Source: Stentor coeruleus
Lineage: Eukaryota; Ciliophora; Heterotrichea; Heterotrichida; Stentoridae
Direction of reading: 5' to 3'
NCBI GenBank assembly: GCA_001970955.1
Contig: MPUH01000567.1
Coordinates: 1 to 45,655 of the forward strand
Length of the DNA stretch: 45,655 bases
The number at the start of each line of letters is the position of its first letter. Position 1 is the stretch's first letter. This document shows, piece by piece, positions 19,990 through 30,245 of the stretch. Below the pieces are notes generated by a model, which saw only the letters and a program-made list of their open reading frames with translations, made no database searches and had not been told where the DNA came from. A program made the position numbers and the translations under genes.

Positions 19990-20286
19990 CTATGGGATTT
20001 GGCTTGCCCACTCAGCTGGTAGCACAGATTTAGCAGTAGCCACATATCCAGCTTTTGCATCATCTTGAGACATCCCTTTCTTTCCATTCCAGGCATCCCA
20101 TTTAGCTTTGGCAGTCAAGCTGAACATTCCTGGCCTTTCAATATTAACATCACCAACAGTTCCTTGCTTGAATAAAGCATAGATTTCTAAGGCTTGATCA
20201 TTAGTCATTGTCTGTCCACTCTTACCAAAATCGCTAACAACTTCGACTGCTTTATTGAAATTCTATATAGATCATACCTGTGCCAT
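19990..20286 (-). CDS. acyl-CoA-binding protein
   Basis: A small cytosolic carrier of long-chain acyl-CoA. A 15-base intron (20263-20277) separates a three-codon first exon (MAQ) from the rest. The spliced protein is 93 residues, close to the usual 86-90. Family motifs are clear: ALEIYALFKQGTVGDVN, RPGMF, AKWDAWNGKKGMS and a final EWASQIP. The Tyr and Lys residues that contact the acyl-CoA (YALFKQ and the Lys of AKWDAW) are present. A TATATAAAAA sequence lies directly before the ATG. Confidence 0.96.
20263..20277 (-). other. 15-nt intron
   Basis: Sense sequence GTATGATCTATATAG. It directly follows codon 3, and removing it links the canonical ACBP start MAQ to NFNKAVEVV. It contains an in-frame TGA if retained. 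Confidence 0.92.
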
Positions 20287-21030
20287 TTTTTATATACCAC
20301 TAAATATAGGTATAAATAATCTTATTTATTTTTTTGGGTTATATGAATTTTTGATAATAAGAATTGCTTTGTCAGATATGTTAAGATATAGGATTCATAA
20401 GATACAAGATATTGAGTTTGTGTAATTTTAATATACTACTGATTTATATACTTTTTGGGTTTTTAGCAACAAGATTCCAAACTGAAGTTTATGATTTAAG
20501 TGAAGTTTTTTCTATAGTGAATTTATTATAATTTTAATTACTCATAACTATATTCTAATCAAACATTGATTTATATTGTTAGGATACTAATTCTATATAG
20601 AATAGGAAATTCAGTAAGAAATTTTCTTATCAAAAAGTTATAAATGACGAGCTTTATAAAAATCATAAAGGAATTAGGTATGAAATTCATAATCAGCATT
20701 TTTCAAGTATATATACGTAATGCAATAAAAAATACTCATTCCTCATAAGGTGAGAGTATAAAGTGATTAAAATACTTACCAGAATATTTACCTAGATATA
20801 ATAAATTTATTTTGATGAATATACAAAAAAGAACCAATAACATATCACCCAAAAAAAAAACACCAAATAACAACCCCACCTTTCTATGATATTAAACATA
20901 TCTATCATTATTCACAATTTCTTATTAAAACTTAATCCCCCCTAAAAAACCACATAAATTCCAAACCTTCATATATTCTCAATCCACATTCTCATCAAAA
21001 AAAAAACCCAAACAAAACTCTTTATATAAA
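20287..21030. other. divergent intergenic region with C-rich flank
   Basis: The last 210 bases before the pseudokinase gene (20821-21030) contain 54 C and only 2 G by hand count, with TTTATATAAA directly before the ATG. The rest is AT-rich with no ORF. Confidence 0.6.
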
Positions 21031-22749
21031 ATGGTTAGTCAAAATCTTTACATCCCTATTGTTCTAACCCTATCTTTAGTTTACACCCTAACCTTTGGCT
21101 TCTGCATGTACAAAACAAACAAGTTCAACTATTTTAACGACGAATGGCGTCATACAAAAATCTTTTACATATCAGTAATAGTCCAAACATTTCTCAGAAT
21201 GACAACTTCAACATTATTAACTTTTGGTATTCCAGAACAAGATCGTTATATTTCATATATAACCTTAATGAGATCAATACCAGACTCATTGTTTTTTATA
21301 AACTACTTGTTATTAGCCTATCAGACCTTAAGTATATTTTATCATAGCCATATGGAGAACAATATACAAGTTTCATTACTTATGCACTTTTCAAGGCCGA
21401 AGTTTAGGAAAGCTAGGAAAATTATTGGCCTTTTGATGATTGGCTGGCTTGGGTTTATGGGGCTTATTTATACATTACTTATATCAGGGGATTTACAAAA
21501 TGCGCATATTGATGCTGAGTTCACAGCAGTTAATTTGATAAGTGCGACTTTTGTTTTGATATTTCTGATGTATTTAAATTCAAAATACTCAGAAACTCCT
21601 TTTAAGTCTCAGCAAGATCGTTACAACTCGGAAATTGTGTCGAGTATCCTGCTGATCTGGACGATCGGACGATATTTTAAAGGGTTCCTAGGCTTATTAA
21701 ACTTGAAATCTGCATCTTTTTTATCATATCTATCAAGCTCAGATACTTCAGATATAGGTGGAGCTCTTATGTTTGTTACCCAAAGCTTAGTTTGTGAAGT
21801 TCTTTGTTTTTATGTCGTTATGGATTATCGATTTATCAACATTTTCATCACTCAAGACAGGGCTAACATGTCGAAATCAGATAATTATGCTGAATTCCTA
21901 ACAGGAAACTCAATCCAAGAAGTTCAAATTGATACAGGTCCTTATATAGAACCTCATTGTATTACGAATATAGCATTTTATAAAAAACGTCCTCAAGGTT
22001 TAGGCGAACTTTACACAGGATTATATCAAAATAAAAAAATTATATACAGAAAAATCAACTTCTCACGTATAAGCGGATATATAATAGAAGATATTAAATT
22101 AGAAATCCAAGAGCTTAAAAAAATTAGCACCCCAGGTATGATCACATTTTATGGAGCCATGATGAATTTACCTGAAATCGGCTTAGTTTTTGCTGAAATA
22201 CCCAAATCTTTATATAGAATTTTCCATGAAGATCAAATTATCATGTCATTAAAAGATAAAACCGGGCTTATAAAAAGAATAATTAGAGTTGTGCAAAATT
22301 TACACCATCAAGGTATGGCTCATGGGCATCTATCTTCACATAATATTCTAATAAAAAAAGACAACCGACCAATTATATCAGATTTCGGCTTAGAGAAACT
22401 GAAAAAATATGCTGGGTTAACTATTAACTATACCAACAAAAATATTTGGACCAGTCCTGAGCTTCTAAAAGACACATCTTTAACAGTTTTAAAGGCTAAT
22501 TTTTCTGATGATGTGTATTCTATTGGGGTAATCATTTGGGAAATAATTACAGGAGATATTCCTTATAGTGATATTGAAATCCAAGACCTTAAAAATGAAA
22601 TTTGTATCAATGGTATCAGGCCTAGACTCCCAGAGTATTTCCCTAAAGATCTTATAAAAATACTAAAATCATGTTGGGCTCCTGCTGAAACAAGAGCTTC
22701 TATGCAAGATGTCTACAATAAAGTTACTAATATGAAACTAACTAACTAG
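21031..22749 (+). CDS. seven-helix receptor-like protein with C-terminal pseudokinase
   Basis: A 572-residue membrane protein. Seven hydrophobic segments lie at about 7-25, 44-67, 85-107, 133-154, 167-186, 208-225 and 248-268, a GPCR- or TOM1/THH1-like topology. A tyrosine-kinase-like domain follows from about 318 to 565. It keeps the VAIK-type Lys (YRK, residue 341), a Glu-bearing helix (KLEIQELK), DFG (451-453), SPE in place of APE and the end motif SCWAPAETRAS. The catalytic loop is HGHLSSHN instead of HRDLKxxN, so the catalytic Asp is His433. The glycine loop is also weak (GLGELYTG). I infer a pseudokinase that scaffolds or regulates, comparable with the kinase-homology domain of receptor guanylyl cyclases (HGNLKSSN). 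Confidence 0.85.
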   Translation: MVSQNLYIPIVLTLSLVYTLTFGFCMYKTNKFNYFNDEWRHTKIFYISVIVQTFLRMTTSTLLTFGIPEQDRYISYITLMRSIPDSLFFINYLLLAYQTLSIFYHSHMENNIQVSLLMHFSRPKFRKARKIIGLLMIGWLGFMGLIYTLLISGDLQNAHIDAEFTAVNLISATFVLIFLMYLNSKYSETPFKSQQDRYNSEIVSSILLIWTIGRYFKGFLGLLNLKSASFLSYLSSSDTSDIGGALMFVTQSLVCEVLCFYVVMDYRFINIFITQDRANMSKSDNYAEFLTGNSIQEVQIDTGPYIEPHCITNIAFYKKRPQGLGELYTGLYQNKKIIYRKINFSRISGYIIEDIKLEIQELKKISTPGMITFYGAMMNLPEIGLVFAEIPKSLYRIFHEDQIIMSLKDKTGLIKRIIRVVQNLHHQGMAHGHLSSHNILIKKDNRPIISDFGLEKLKKYAGLTINYTNKNIWTSPELLKDTSLTVLKANFSDDVYSIGVIIWEIITGDIPYSDIEIQDLKNEICINGIRPRLPEYFPKDLIKILKSCWAPAETRASMQDVYNKVTNMKLTN

Positions 22750-22763
22750 AATTTTTTCAAAAA

Positions 22764-24956
22764 CTAAATGTTTAATTTACGAAGACGTGCTTTCGAACGA
22801 GTCACTCTTGTCCCTTGTTTATTACAAGAATCACAGTACCAATCATCGTCAGGGACTTTATCAAAACCTATACATTCAGGATGTACAACCCTTGAACACC
22901 CTTCACAACATATTAATTCCCCTCCATCTTCACAAAAAAAACAATGATCTTCATGTTTAACCCCATTAGTCTTAGTTTTAGGTTCTTTTTTTCTTTTATC
23001 TTCTTTAGGACGTTTTTTTTCTTCACTTTTCATATTCTCATTTTTCTTTTGTATATAATGTTCTAAGACTGATGTATATAAAGCTATAGCTAAAATCAAC
23101 TGTTGTGAATTTGCTACTGATTGTACTAATTGTTCCCATATAAGATTGTGGTCACCAAAATCTTGCCATAGTCGAATACTCACTTTTCGGTATTTTTTTT
23201 CATATTCGGCTTCTTCGCTACTGTCGCTAAATGAGTCGTTTACGGATACTCTTAAGGGAGTACTACTTTTTTCATAGTGTTCAAGGAGAAGTTCGGAGAG
23301 TTGGAAAACATTATCGCAGGTTGTCACTTTTTCTCTCCATACAAATTGGTTTTCTTCAATTTCCCATTGTTTGTTGGACTTGTTGAGGTATTTTGTGAAC
23401 TTTTTTTCTAGGTCGAGCATCAGTTTTTTGGCTGTGGCGAGGTCTGAGTTTGTGTTTTTGAACTCGGAGAGTTTGTTGAAGTAGTCGTCATCGCTTTTTC
23501 TTTCTGAGTCCGAGCCGAATTTCATTTGAGGGAAACGTGCTTTGAGGTTTTCTAGAAGTTTGTTTTCTCTAAGGCCTTTGGGACAGAGGTTTTGCATTAA
23601 TTCTTCAATATCTTCTTTTGTGCTGAAATAATACCAAGTGTTTTCAAGAGGTTTTAGCATATAGATTTTTGATAATTCGAATTTGAATATGTAGTATTCA
23701 TTATAGTCCCTATCTAAACCAATAGGAGTAACTCTTACTTGTATATCTTCAATTTTATGAGAAAGGTCATGAACTTTATTTTGAAACTTAGCTATTCGAT
23801 CAGCTAATGAAGTAGATTTTCTAGTAGTCGTAGCTGCTTTAACCTCAGCAGCTTGTTTCTGTTCAAGTTCTTTAATCTGAACTTTAATCATAGCTTTTTC
23901 TCTTGAAAGTTCAGTCCTTTGTTCTATCCTTTCAGATAAGGCTTCATGAAAAACCTTAGTATCACAAAAACATGATATAAGAAAAGTTATGCAACTGACT
24001 TTTTCAGAAAGATTATATTTGAAAAAGTTGCTTTCTAATGGAAATTCTTCAAATTTAGAAATTATCGATTCTGCTGCAGTGTCTTCAATATAATCTTTAA
24101 ATGTATTCGAAGTCATAACTTCTGAAAAAAGTGTCAGCCAAGAATAAGGAAGATAGTCAATAATATTAAAAACATTGCTTAGCTTATATGCTGAGTACAA
24201 AAACTTATTCTGCCCACTGAATTGTTCATCTAAATTCTCCTTAGACAAAATATAAACAATTAATTCCTTTATAAGTGACATAACAATCTCTTTAATCAAA
24301 ACTGACTCATTATCTTTTTCCAGTTCTGAATACAGTTTATCAATCGAAAAAGGTGTAATACCAATATGAGAAGAAAATGTATAAGCAAAAAGAGTTATAG
24401 AAACTATCTCCAAAAACACATCTTGAGGATAATTACAAGGCATAGGCTTAGGTAATTTTCCTAATACCACTTGATGAAACTCAGGGTCAAGTTCCAAAAG
24501 TCTATCTTCAATCGGGTAATTAATCTTCCCTTGCTTGACAAACTGTGGGAATTTCTTAGCGAATTTCATAACAATTTTGTCTTTTTCAAAATTCGATAAT
24601 ACCGAAACTACTTCTTTTAACTTATTTCCTTTACTATTTCTTTCGATTTTTTCTTGTTTTGCATATTCGTCTTTAAGCTTTTTTTCAAGAATCGGGACAC
24701 ACTTATTGCAATACCAATTCCCATATGGTATGTCTGATTCTTTCATCCTTGCACAATTTAAATGATAAGAATTTGGACAGTGGGAACAATATATGAGAGC
24801 TCCGGAATCTTTGCAAAGTTTACACAAGCTTAAGTGTTCTGGTTTCTTAGTTTTGATTCCGATGGATATTTCCTTGGCGTCTCTTTCTACCTTCATGGTT
24901 TTTTTAGAACTAGTGAGTTTTTTTAGGATGCTTATCTTTTGTTCATTCTCAGCCAT
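22764..24956 (-). CDS. PHD-DDT-WHIM-PHD chromatin protein (BAZ/ACF1-like)
   Basis: A predicted nuclear chromatin-remodelling subunit of 730 residues. The start is the ATG at 24956; the longer frame begins with TTG. A PHD finger near residues 45-85 reads CKLCKDSGALIYCSHC, then HLNC and WYCNKC. A DDT-like helical region lies at about 175-235 (DVFLEIVSITLFAYTF). A coiled coil occurs near 340-390, followed by a WHIM-type motif (PIGLDRDYNEYYIFK ... WYYFSTKEDIEELMQNL). A second PHD near 665-710 reads CFFCEDGGELICCEGC, then HPEC and WYCDSC. This order matches proteins that partner ISWI ATPases. PHD fingers usually read histone H3 tails. The two genes converge within 15 bases of the pseudokinase stop. 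Confidence 0.88.
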   Translation of the reverse strand: MAENEQKISILKKLTSSKKTMKVERDAKEISIGIKTKKPEHLSLCKLCKDSGALIYCSHCPNSYHLNCARMKESDIPYGNWYCNKCVPILEKKLKDEYAKQEKIERNSKGNKLKEVVSVLSNFEKDKIVMKFAKKFPQFVKQGKINYPIEDRLLELDPEFHQVVLGKLPKPMPCNYPQDVFLEIVSITLFAYTFSSHIGITPFSIDKLYSELEKDNESVLIKEIVMSLIKELIVYILSKENLDEQFSGQNKFLYSAYKLSNVFNIIDYLPYSWLTLFSEVMTSNTFKDYIEDTAAESIISKFEEFPLESNFFKYNLSEKVSCITFLISCFCDTKVFHEALSERIEQRTELSREKAMIKVQIKELEQKQAAEVKAATTTRKSTSLADRIAKFQNKVHDLSHKIEDIQVRVTPIGLDRDYNEYYIFKFELSKIYMLKPLENTWYYFSTKEDIEELMQNLCPKGLRENKLLENLKARFPQMKFGSDSERKSDDDYFNKLSEFKNTNSDLATAKKLMLDLEKKFTKYLNKSNKQWEIEENQFVWREKVTTCDNVFQLSELLLEHYEKSSTPLRVSVNDSFSDSSEEAEYEKKYRKVSIRLWQDFGDHNLIWEQLVQSVANSQQLILAIALYTSVLEHYIQKKNENMKSEEKKRPKEDKRKKEPKTKTNGVKHEDHCFFCEDGGELICCEGCSRVVHPECIGFDKVPDDDWYCDSCNKQGTRVTRSKARLRKLNI

Positions 24957-25276
24957 GATTGCGGGAAGGCCCAATTATTTTACAAAGCATTTTATATAGG
25001 GACTAAATGGAATAAATTAGGGCGATTTATTATTTTGATGAATTTTTGAAATACGAAGAGAGAATTTTAGGATAAAAGAACGGAATTATAATTTTATGAA
25101 GGTTGTGTAGAATTGTAGGAAATAAGTTTAGGGTGTTGTGGGTTTGTGAGTTTTTTTTTGTTGGTTTTATGGGTATTATGGATTTTGGGGGGAGTTTTTT
25201 TATATTTTATTGAATTTGAAGGGGAATTCTGCAAGTGAAAACTGAGATTTATTATGTAAAGGTGAAACTTTGATTT

Positions 25277-25421
25277 AAAGGAAAAAATCAAGGAACTTAG
25301 TGTAAATCCTAGATAAAATGCATTTTTTATAAAAGCAAAGTACTAGAANAAAGGAAAAAATCAAGGAACTTAGTGTAAATCCTAGATAAAATGCATTTTT
25401 TATAAAAGCAAAGTACTAGAA
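25277..25421 (+). repeat. 72-bp direct repeat flanking a single N
   Basis: Bases 25277-25348 and 25350-25421 are identical, separated by the N at 25349. Confidence 0.92.
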
Positions 25422-26021
25422 AACATTCCTATTTAGCCAAAGAAATAGAAATTTTTAAAAATTAACTAGATGATGTGATCATGCTTACTAAAATTTATAA
25501 AATTGAGCTGGATAAATTCAGATATTCTTCGTGAAAAGGAGTTAAAATCAAGAGTAAATCGAATCGCTTTATCGATAAGCGTTAAAGATTAAAATTTTTG
25601 TATTTGCTTGCAATTAACTAGGGCCAATTAGAATATTTTCAGCTATTTTTCTATATAAAATATAGCATGATATATATTTGAATAGGAATTTGGAGTTTTA
25701 CATTTAAATGTAAAAGATTGATAAAGTTCATTCTAAAAAAAACAATTCATTGACTTAAACTTGGAAGTCTATTTAAAGTATTAAATTTTAAATTTCCTAA
25801 ACAAATTCTTTATTAAATATATCCCAGCCACAAAATCTTCGGTTGTAATTTCTCGAGGTTTATCAGTTGGCCTGGGTAATCTTTAACAGAATTAATCTCA
25901 AAATTAAAATTGTATCTTAGCTTAAAAATATTATAGTTTATTTATCATAATAATTTTGATTATGAAACAATACAATTATATTATTGGGTGTGTGTATGTT
26001 ATTTTATTCAAAAAATTCATT

Positions 26022-26158
26022 TATTTCATGCATATATTTTCTTTAATATTTAAATCTAAATACTCATACTTACATAGTTTGATATAATCNTATTTCATGC
26101 ATATATTTTCTTTAATATTTAAATCTAAATACTCATACTTACATAGTTTGATATAATC
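26022..26158 (+). repeat. 68-bp direct repeat flanking a single N
   Basis: Bases 26022-26089 and 26091-26158 are identical, separated by the N at 26090. Confidence 0.92.
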
Positions 26159-26365
26159 CTAAGTTCATTGCAATATATTTCTTAATTTTTTATATTTTTA
26201 GCAACCCAAATACTTCTAAATATATCAAATTAACCCCCTAATACTAAACTTAGATTTTATAGTACAAAATATAAAACATTAAAACCACAATAAAATCTTC
26301 TAAAACTATCTAAACAATAATCCAAAATCTATAAAAATGCACATTTAAACTTAAAATTTCACTTA

Positions 26366-28312
26366 TTAAGATAGTTTTTCTCTATTAGTGCACTCAGGAC
26401 AGGAACTTTTATCAATGCACTCAATACAAAAATACTTACATCCACAAGGTGACTCTTCCAGCTTATTGACCATCCTATTACAATTCAAGCAACTAGCTTC
26501 CATATTAATAATACTCCTTTGTCTAGTTGTCCTTGTCCTATTCCTTGTCGGTAAATTCACATTTGGACTTCCATCCATAAGTAAAAATGGTATTCCAATA
26601 TTTGACACCTCATCAATTTTATCTTGACTATGACCAATTTTCTTCAAAAACTCAATATATTCTCCTTTACATTTGGTAAAATAATTACTTCTAAACTTGA
26701 ATTTCTCTGGAGATACTTTTAATGTACTACTTCTGGGCATTCGGGACCTTTCAGTTTTTTTAGCAACATTTAAAGACTTGTATATGGCAAAGATCATCAT
26801 ATGATCTTTGATTTTTTCAAGAGCCTTGCTTATTTCGTCATGTTCAAAAACGTCGAAAAATTCTCTTGGGCAAGGACTTTTGAGTTTTTCAAGGTTCTCA
26901 CAAATTATCAAATCGTGAGGTACCCTGATGTTAATAATACTTAAAGGTAGCTCAGTCACTGTTGGGAAAAAACTTAGGATCTGCTCTGTGTCAATTGGAT
27001 CCCCAGCACTTATTATTATAAGAATATAGTATTTCTGCATATCTCCAATTTCATGTTGTACATATTTTATTGTGCTTTCTATTATTTCACTATATTTTGT
27101 TTGGTTTGCTGGGAAGATCGAAGTTAAAGTAGACTTATAATAGTCCTGTAGCATTGTATGAGTTGGTATTTCTGGCTGGAAAATGTTCCCAGTCAAAGCG
27201 AAATAATAGGATGGGCTGCTCATATTAGGGAATAAAGCTCCAGTACCAAGTACTGGATATAAAGGATCAAGGTGGTAGTGCTGCAAAATGCTTTGCAGAT
27301 TTTTAATTGGTTTAAGATAAAGGTTTTCATCTAGTCTACTAGAACTATGACCTGATGATTCAGAAAAATCAATAGCATATATAGGGGATATCTCAATCCC
27401 AGAGTGAATGAAATCTAAAAACGTGTTCTTAACACTATACGAAAACTCGTTAAGGGCTAATATCCCAGTAGGTACTTCCCCAATATAAGTCTCAATCTTG
27501 AACATCGGGTTATTATTCAGCAAGCTTAAAGTAAACTTCGCAGTTCCTACAACCGTATTCCCAGCATCCAAATTGACCACTTCTGCAATAAGCATCTTCG
27601 ATTCAACACCTCTACAAAACCTATTAACACTGATTTCAAATCTCTCCCAATCTGTTTATATTTTACTATATGGTGCTCTACGTGTTTCAGTATTATAAAC
27701 AGGCAAAACTGTACCCTCATAAGATCTTAAAATTCTCAAATACATAAATCCTTTAGTAAATTTACTTGAAATAAATTCCCATTGCATTGTCACCATGCTA
27801 CCTAAATACTTAAGCTCTTTAGCTCCAACAGATATCATGCCATTCCTTTTCCCTTGGGCAATAAGATCTTTAGTAACAAAGTCATTTCTTGACGCAATTT
27901 CATGTAAACTAAACACATTTGAACCTATTAAAACCCTATTAGCTTTTTTGGCTGCACTATCAAAAATTTCAAATTTCACTTGATGATCAGTTTGCAAAGA
28001 GTAAACAGCTCGTATTGGTTTGCGGAATATTGGGTTTAATGTTGAACTTAGGATTTCTGTTTCGATTTTTTTCACAAACTCGTTGTTTTCTTCTACTGAA
28101 ACATAGGCTACTGGGCTTAGTAGTTGGAACCTGTTTTCTGCAAATAAATTTGTACACTTGACTGTAAACTCAATAATAGTGAGTTCTTCTATATCTTTGT
28201 TTGGCTCCATAAAGAGAATATCAGAAAGCTCACTTGTGTCATCTGGAGTCTCAGCTGGTGAAGGACCGATAACGAAATTTCCATCTTTAGATCCGCATAC
28301 TATAGATCCCAT
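26366..28312 (-). CDS. copine with C-terminal RING finger
   Basis: Two ORFs join through a 15-base intron (27652-27666) into a 643-residue protein. It starts MGSIVCGSK, a possible N-myristoylation site. Two C2-like beta domains occupy about residues 40-270 (VAYVSVEENNEF ... LNPIFRKP; MLIAEVVNLDAG). A copine-type von Willebrand A domain follows with a MIDAS-like DxSxS motif (IDFSES, Asp about 310) and the family signature YPVLGTGALFP. The last 41 residues are a RING finger: CLNC, CGC, CIEC and CPEC. Copines bind membrane phospholipids in response to calcium. The RING suggests E3 ubiquitin ligase activity, as in the plant RGLG proteins, which carry the vWA and RING parts. All eight RING ligands look like Cys, an unusual pattern. 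Confidence 0.9.
27652..27666 (-). other. 15-nt intron
   Basis: Sense sequence GTAAAATATAAACAG, in phase 1. It contains an in-frame TAA if retained. Removal links APY to NWERFEISVNRF and restores the second C2 domain. Confidence 0.92.
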
Positions 28313-28564
28313 ATAATAATTATAACTGCGATAATAAAACTTTTAACATAAAATACTGTTATCATAACAATAAAAAAAATAATAATTTAATGTAAACTCA
28401 AACATGGATATATAACATCGAATAATAATCATGTTTATTTTGATATAAATAAAGATTCCCCTATCTAAAACTTAATTTATTCCTAAAAAATGAATGAAAA
28501 AAGTATATCAAAACATATAAAAAACATCAAAACCAATATTTTAACTTAAAAATTACCTTGCGAA

Positions 28565-29374
28565 CTAATGATAAAGTCCTTTTATGCTTGGTTTATATAA
28601 AAAGTTAGCATCAGTATAATTATGTTCGCTAATGTTTTCAGAATTTTGATTTAAAGTCATTTCTAAAAGCCTTTCTTGTTGTGATGTTTTAAGTATCTTC
28701 ATTTGTAGGCAAACTTTTTCGGAATTGAATTTTTGCTCTTGTGCTTCGAGTTCTTTGATTTTTTGTTTGAATTTAGTGTCGTTGTTTTTCAATGTTGATT
28801 GCAAGGATTTTTCTATTTTGCATAGTTTGGTATAGAGTTTTTCATTGTCGATTGTGGCTGAAGATTGGTCTAAGATTTCAGGGGGGAGTTTGCTTTCGAG
28901 GAGTTTTATGGTTTTTTGGTTGTTTGTGTGTATTGATTCAAGTTCTGCGATTCTTTTTTGGGTTTGAGTGATTTGATTAGAAATTTCTATGGTTTTTTCG
29001 CTGCTATGAAAGGTTTGGTTGTGGACTTGGGACTTTCTTAAAGAGGAGTTTTCGGATTTCAACTGTTTGATTTTTTGTTCCAGTTGCTTTTTTTGGAACT
29101 CCAGCTCGTTTGGACTGTTACTTATGATTTTTTGCTGTTTTTTTAGATAGGACTCTTTTTCACGTTTGAGGCTTTCCAGGTGTTGCATTGAGCTTATTAA
29201 GGCATCGTTTAGAATGTTTTTCTGAGTTTTTTGCGGTGGAGGTGTTGGACTAGTTTTCTTTGATATTTCTGTAAATCTAGTTTTATAAAATTCATACCTC
29301 TCTTTTAGTTTAGCATTTTGCATTGTAAGTTGCTCGATTTTATTCACTATCTCATTTGGGACAGTTTCTGTCAT
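28565..29374 (-). CDS. coiled-coil protein
   Basis: No family is recognised. A 269-residue protein with heptad-rich, highly charged helices over most of its length (residues about 5-40, 65-180 and 185-245). A short proline-containing break (TSPTPPPQKTQ) lies near 41-51. There is no membrane segment or signal peptide. The composition (Lys, Glu, Gln, Ser) is typical of ciliate cytoskeletal or basal-body coiled-coil proteins, but this is only a class resemblance. It lies in tandem upstream of the copine gene with about 250 bases between. Confidence 0.75.
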   Translation of the reverse strand: MTETVPNEIVNKIEQLTMQNAKLKERYEFYKTRFTEISKKTSPTPPPQKTQKNILNDALISSMQHLESLKREKESYLKKQQKIISNSPNELEFQKKQLEQKIKQLKSENSSLRKSQVHNQTFHSSEKTIEISNQITQTQKRIAELESIHTNNQKTIKLLESKLPPEILDQSSATIDNEKLYTKLCKIEKSLQSTLKNNDTKFKQKIKELEAQEQKFNSEKVCLQMKILKTSQQERLLEMTLNQNSENISEHNYTDANFLYKPSIKGLYH

Positions 29375-30245
29375 TTTTTATAAGCTAGAGACAATTTTAT
29401 ACGCATTTTTTATGTCTTAATTCAAGATATTCATCTTTAAATGTAAATAAATAATATTCTTTACCTTATCATACATTGTATTTATTTCCACTATCAGAAT
29501 TTTTTTATTTATTATTCATGGAAATATGCTCTTCATATCTAATATTTAATTTTATTGTTTATAGAGCTTTATCAAAGCATGCATAATTCTTTTTTTTCAA
29601 GTTCTTAATCATCTATTACAAGCATATTCACACTTTAATGTTTTTTCGGACTTTTATGGATTAGAACTCTTTTTTTTTTAAGCATTTTTTTAAATGAAAT
29701 GCTTGCTTCGATGTATTTCAGAGCTTATATTTTTATAATTTTTATGCGAATATTTATGTTTTCTATTTTGTAATATAGGAGTTTATTTAGATTATTTGAT
29801 GTGAAAAGTAGATAGTAGAGTTTATTTTTGGAAGTGTATGATGGGATCGTAAAAGGTATGGATATTTAGGTAGTTGGTATGAAAATTTTATATGTTTTAA
29901 CAGCTAAATTACTGTATTTATAGGTACCGGCATCAGTTTAAGATAGTGTAAGTATATTTTTTTGTCAAAAAGCATAAATATTACTTTATCTTATCCTTTA
30001 ACTTAACCTATTCTCCACACAATCTTCAACCTTTAAACCTCATACCCACACTTTCCCAATATCAAAAAGTCTCAACATAAAAACCAAAATCCCTCCTAAA
30101 CTTTCCAATCAAAATCCTTCTTCACCTTCCTACAATCATAAATCTCAATTTTCTTCTAAAGCCATCCTCCTTTCCACTTAACATACCTCCAACAAAAAAA
30201 CCCATGTAACTATATACAAAAAATATCCTTAAACCGTTAAAAAAA
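29375..30245. other. divergent intergenic region with C-rich flank
   Basis: Bases 30001-30240, directly before the EF-hand gene, hold 76 C and 4 G by hand count. The remainder is T-rich with no ORF. Confidence 0.6.

Larger units (their letters stand above)
24957..26365. other. 1.4-kb intergenic region with two assembly duplications
   Basis: Bases 25021-25200 have 52 G and 3 C on the plus strand, so the sense strand of the minus gene is C-rich upstream of its start. Duplications flank Ns at 25349 and 26090. A short coding-like piece begins with ATG near 25,490 but stops soon. No gene is supported. Confidence 0.55.

Noticed and set aside
25094..25291. Minus-strand ORF of 65 codons rich in Lys, Thr and Pro
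   Set aside because: It lies in the skewed G-rich flank of the PHD gene, where low stop frequency follows from composition; no domain and not conserved-looking.
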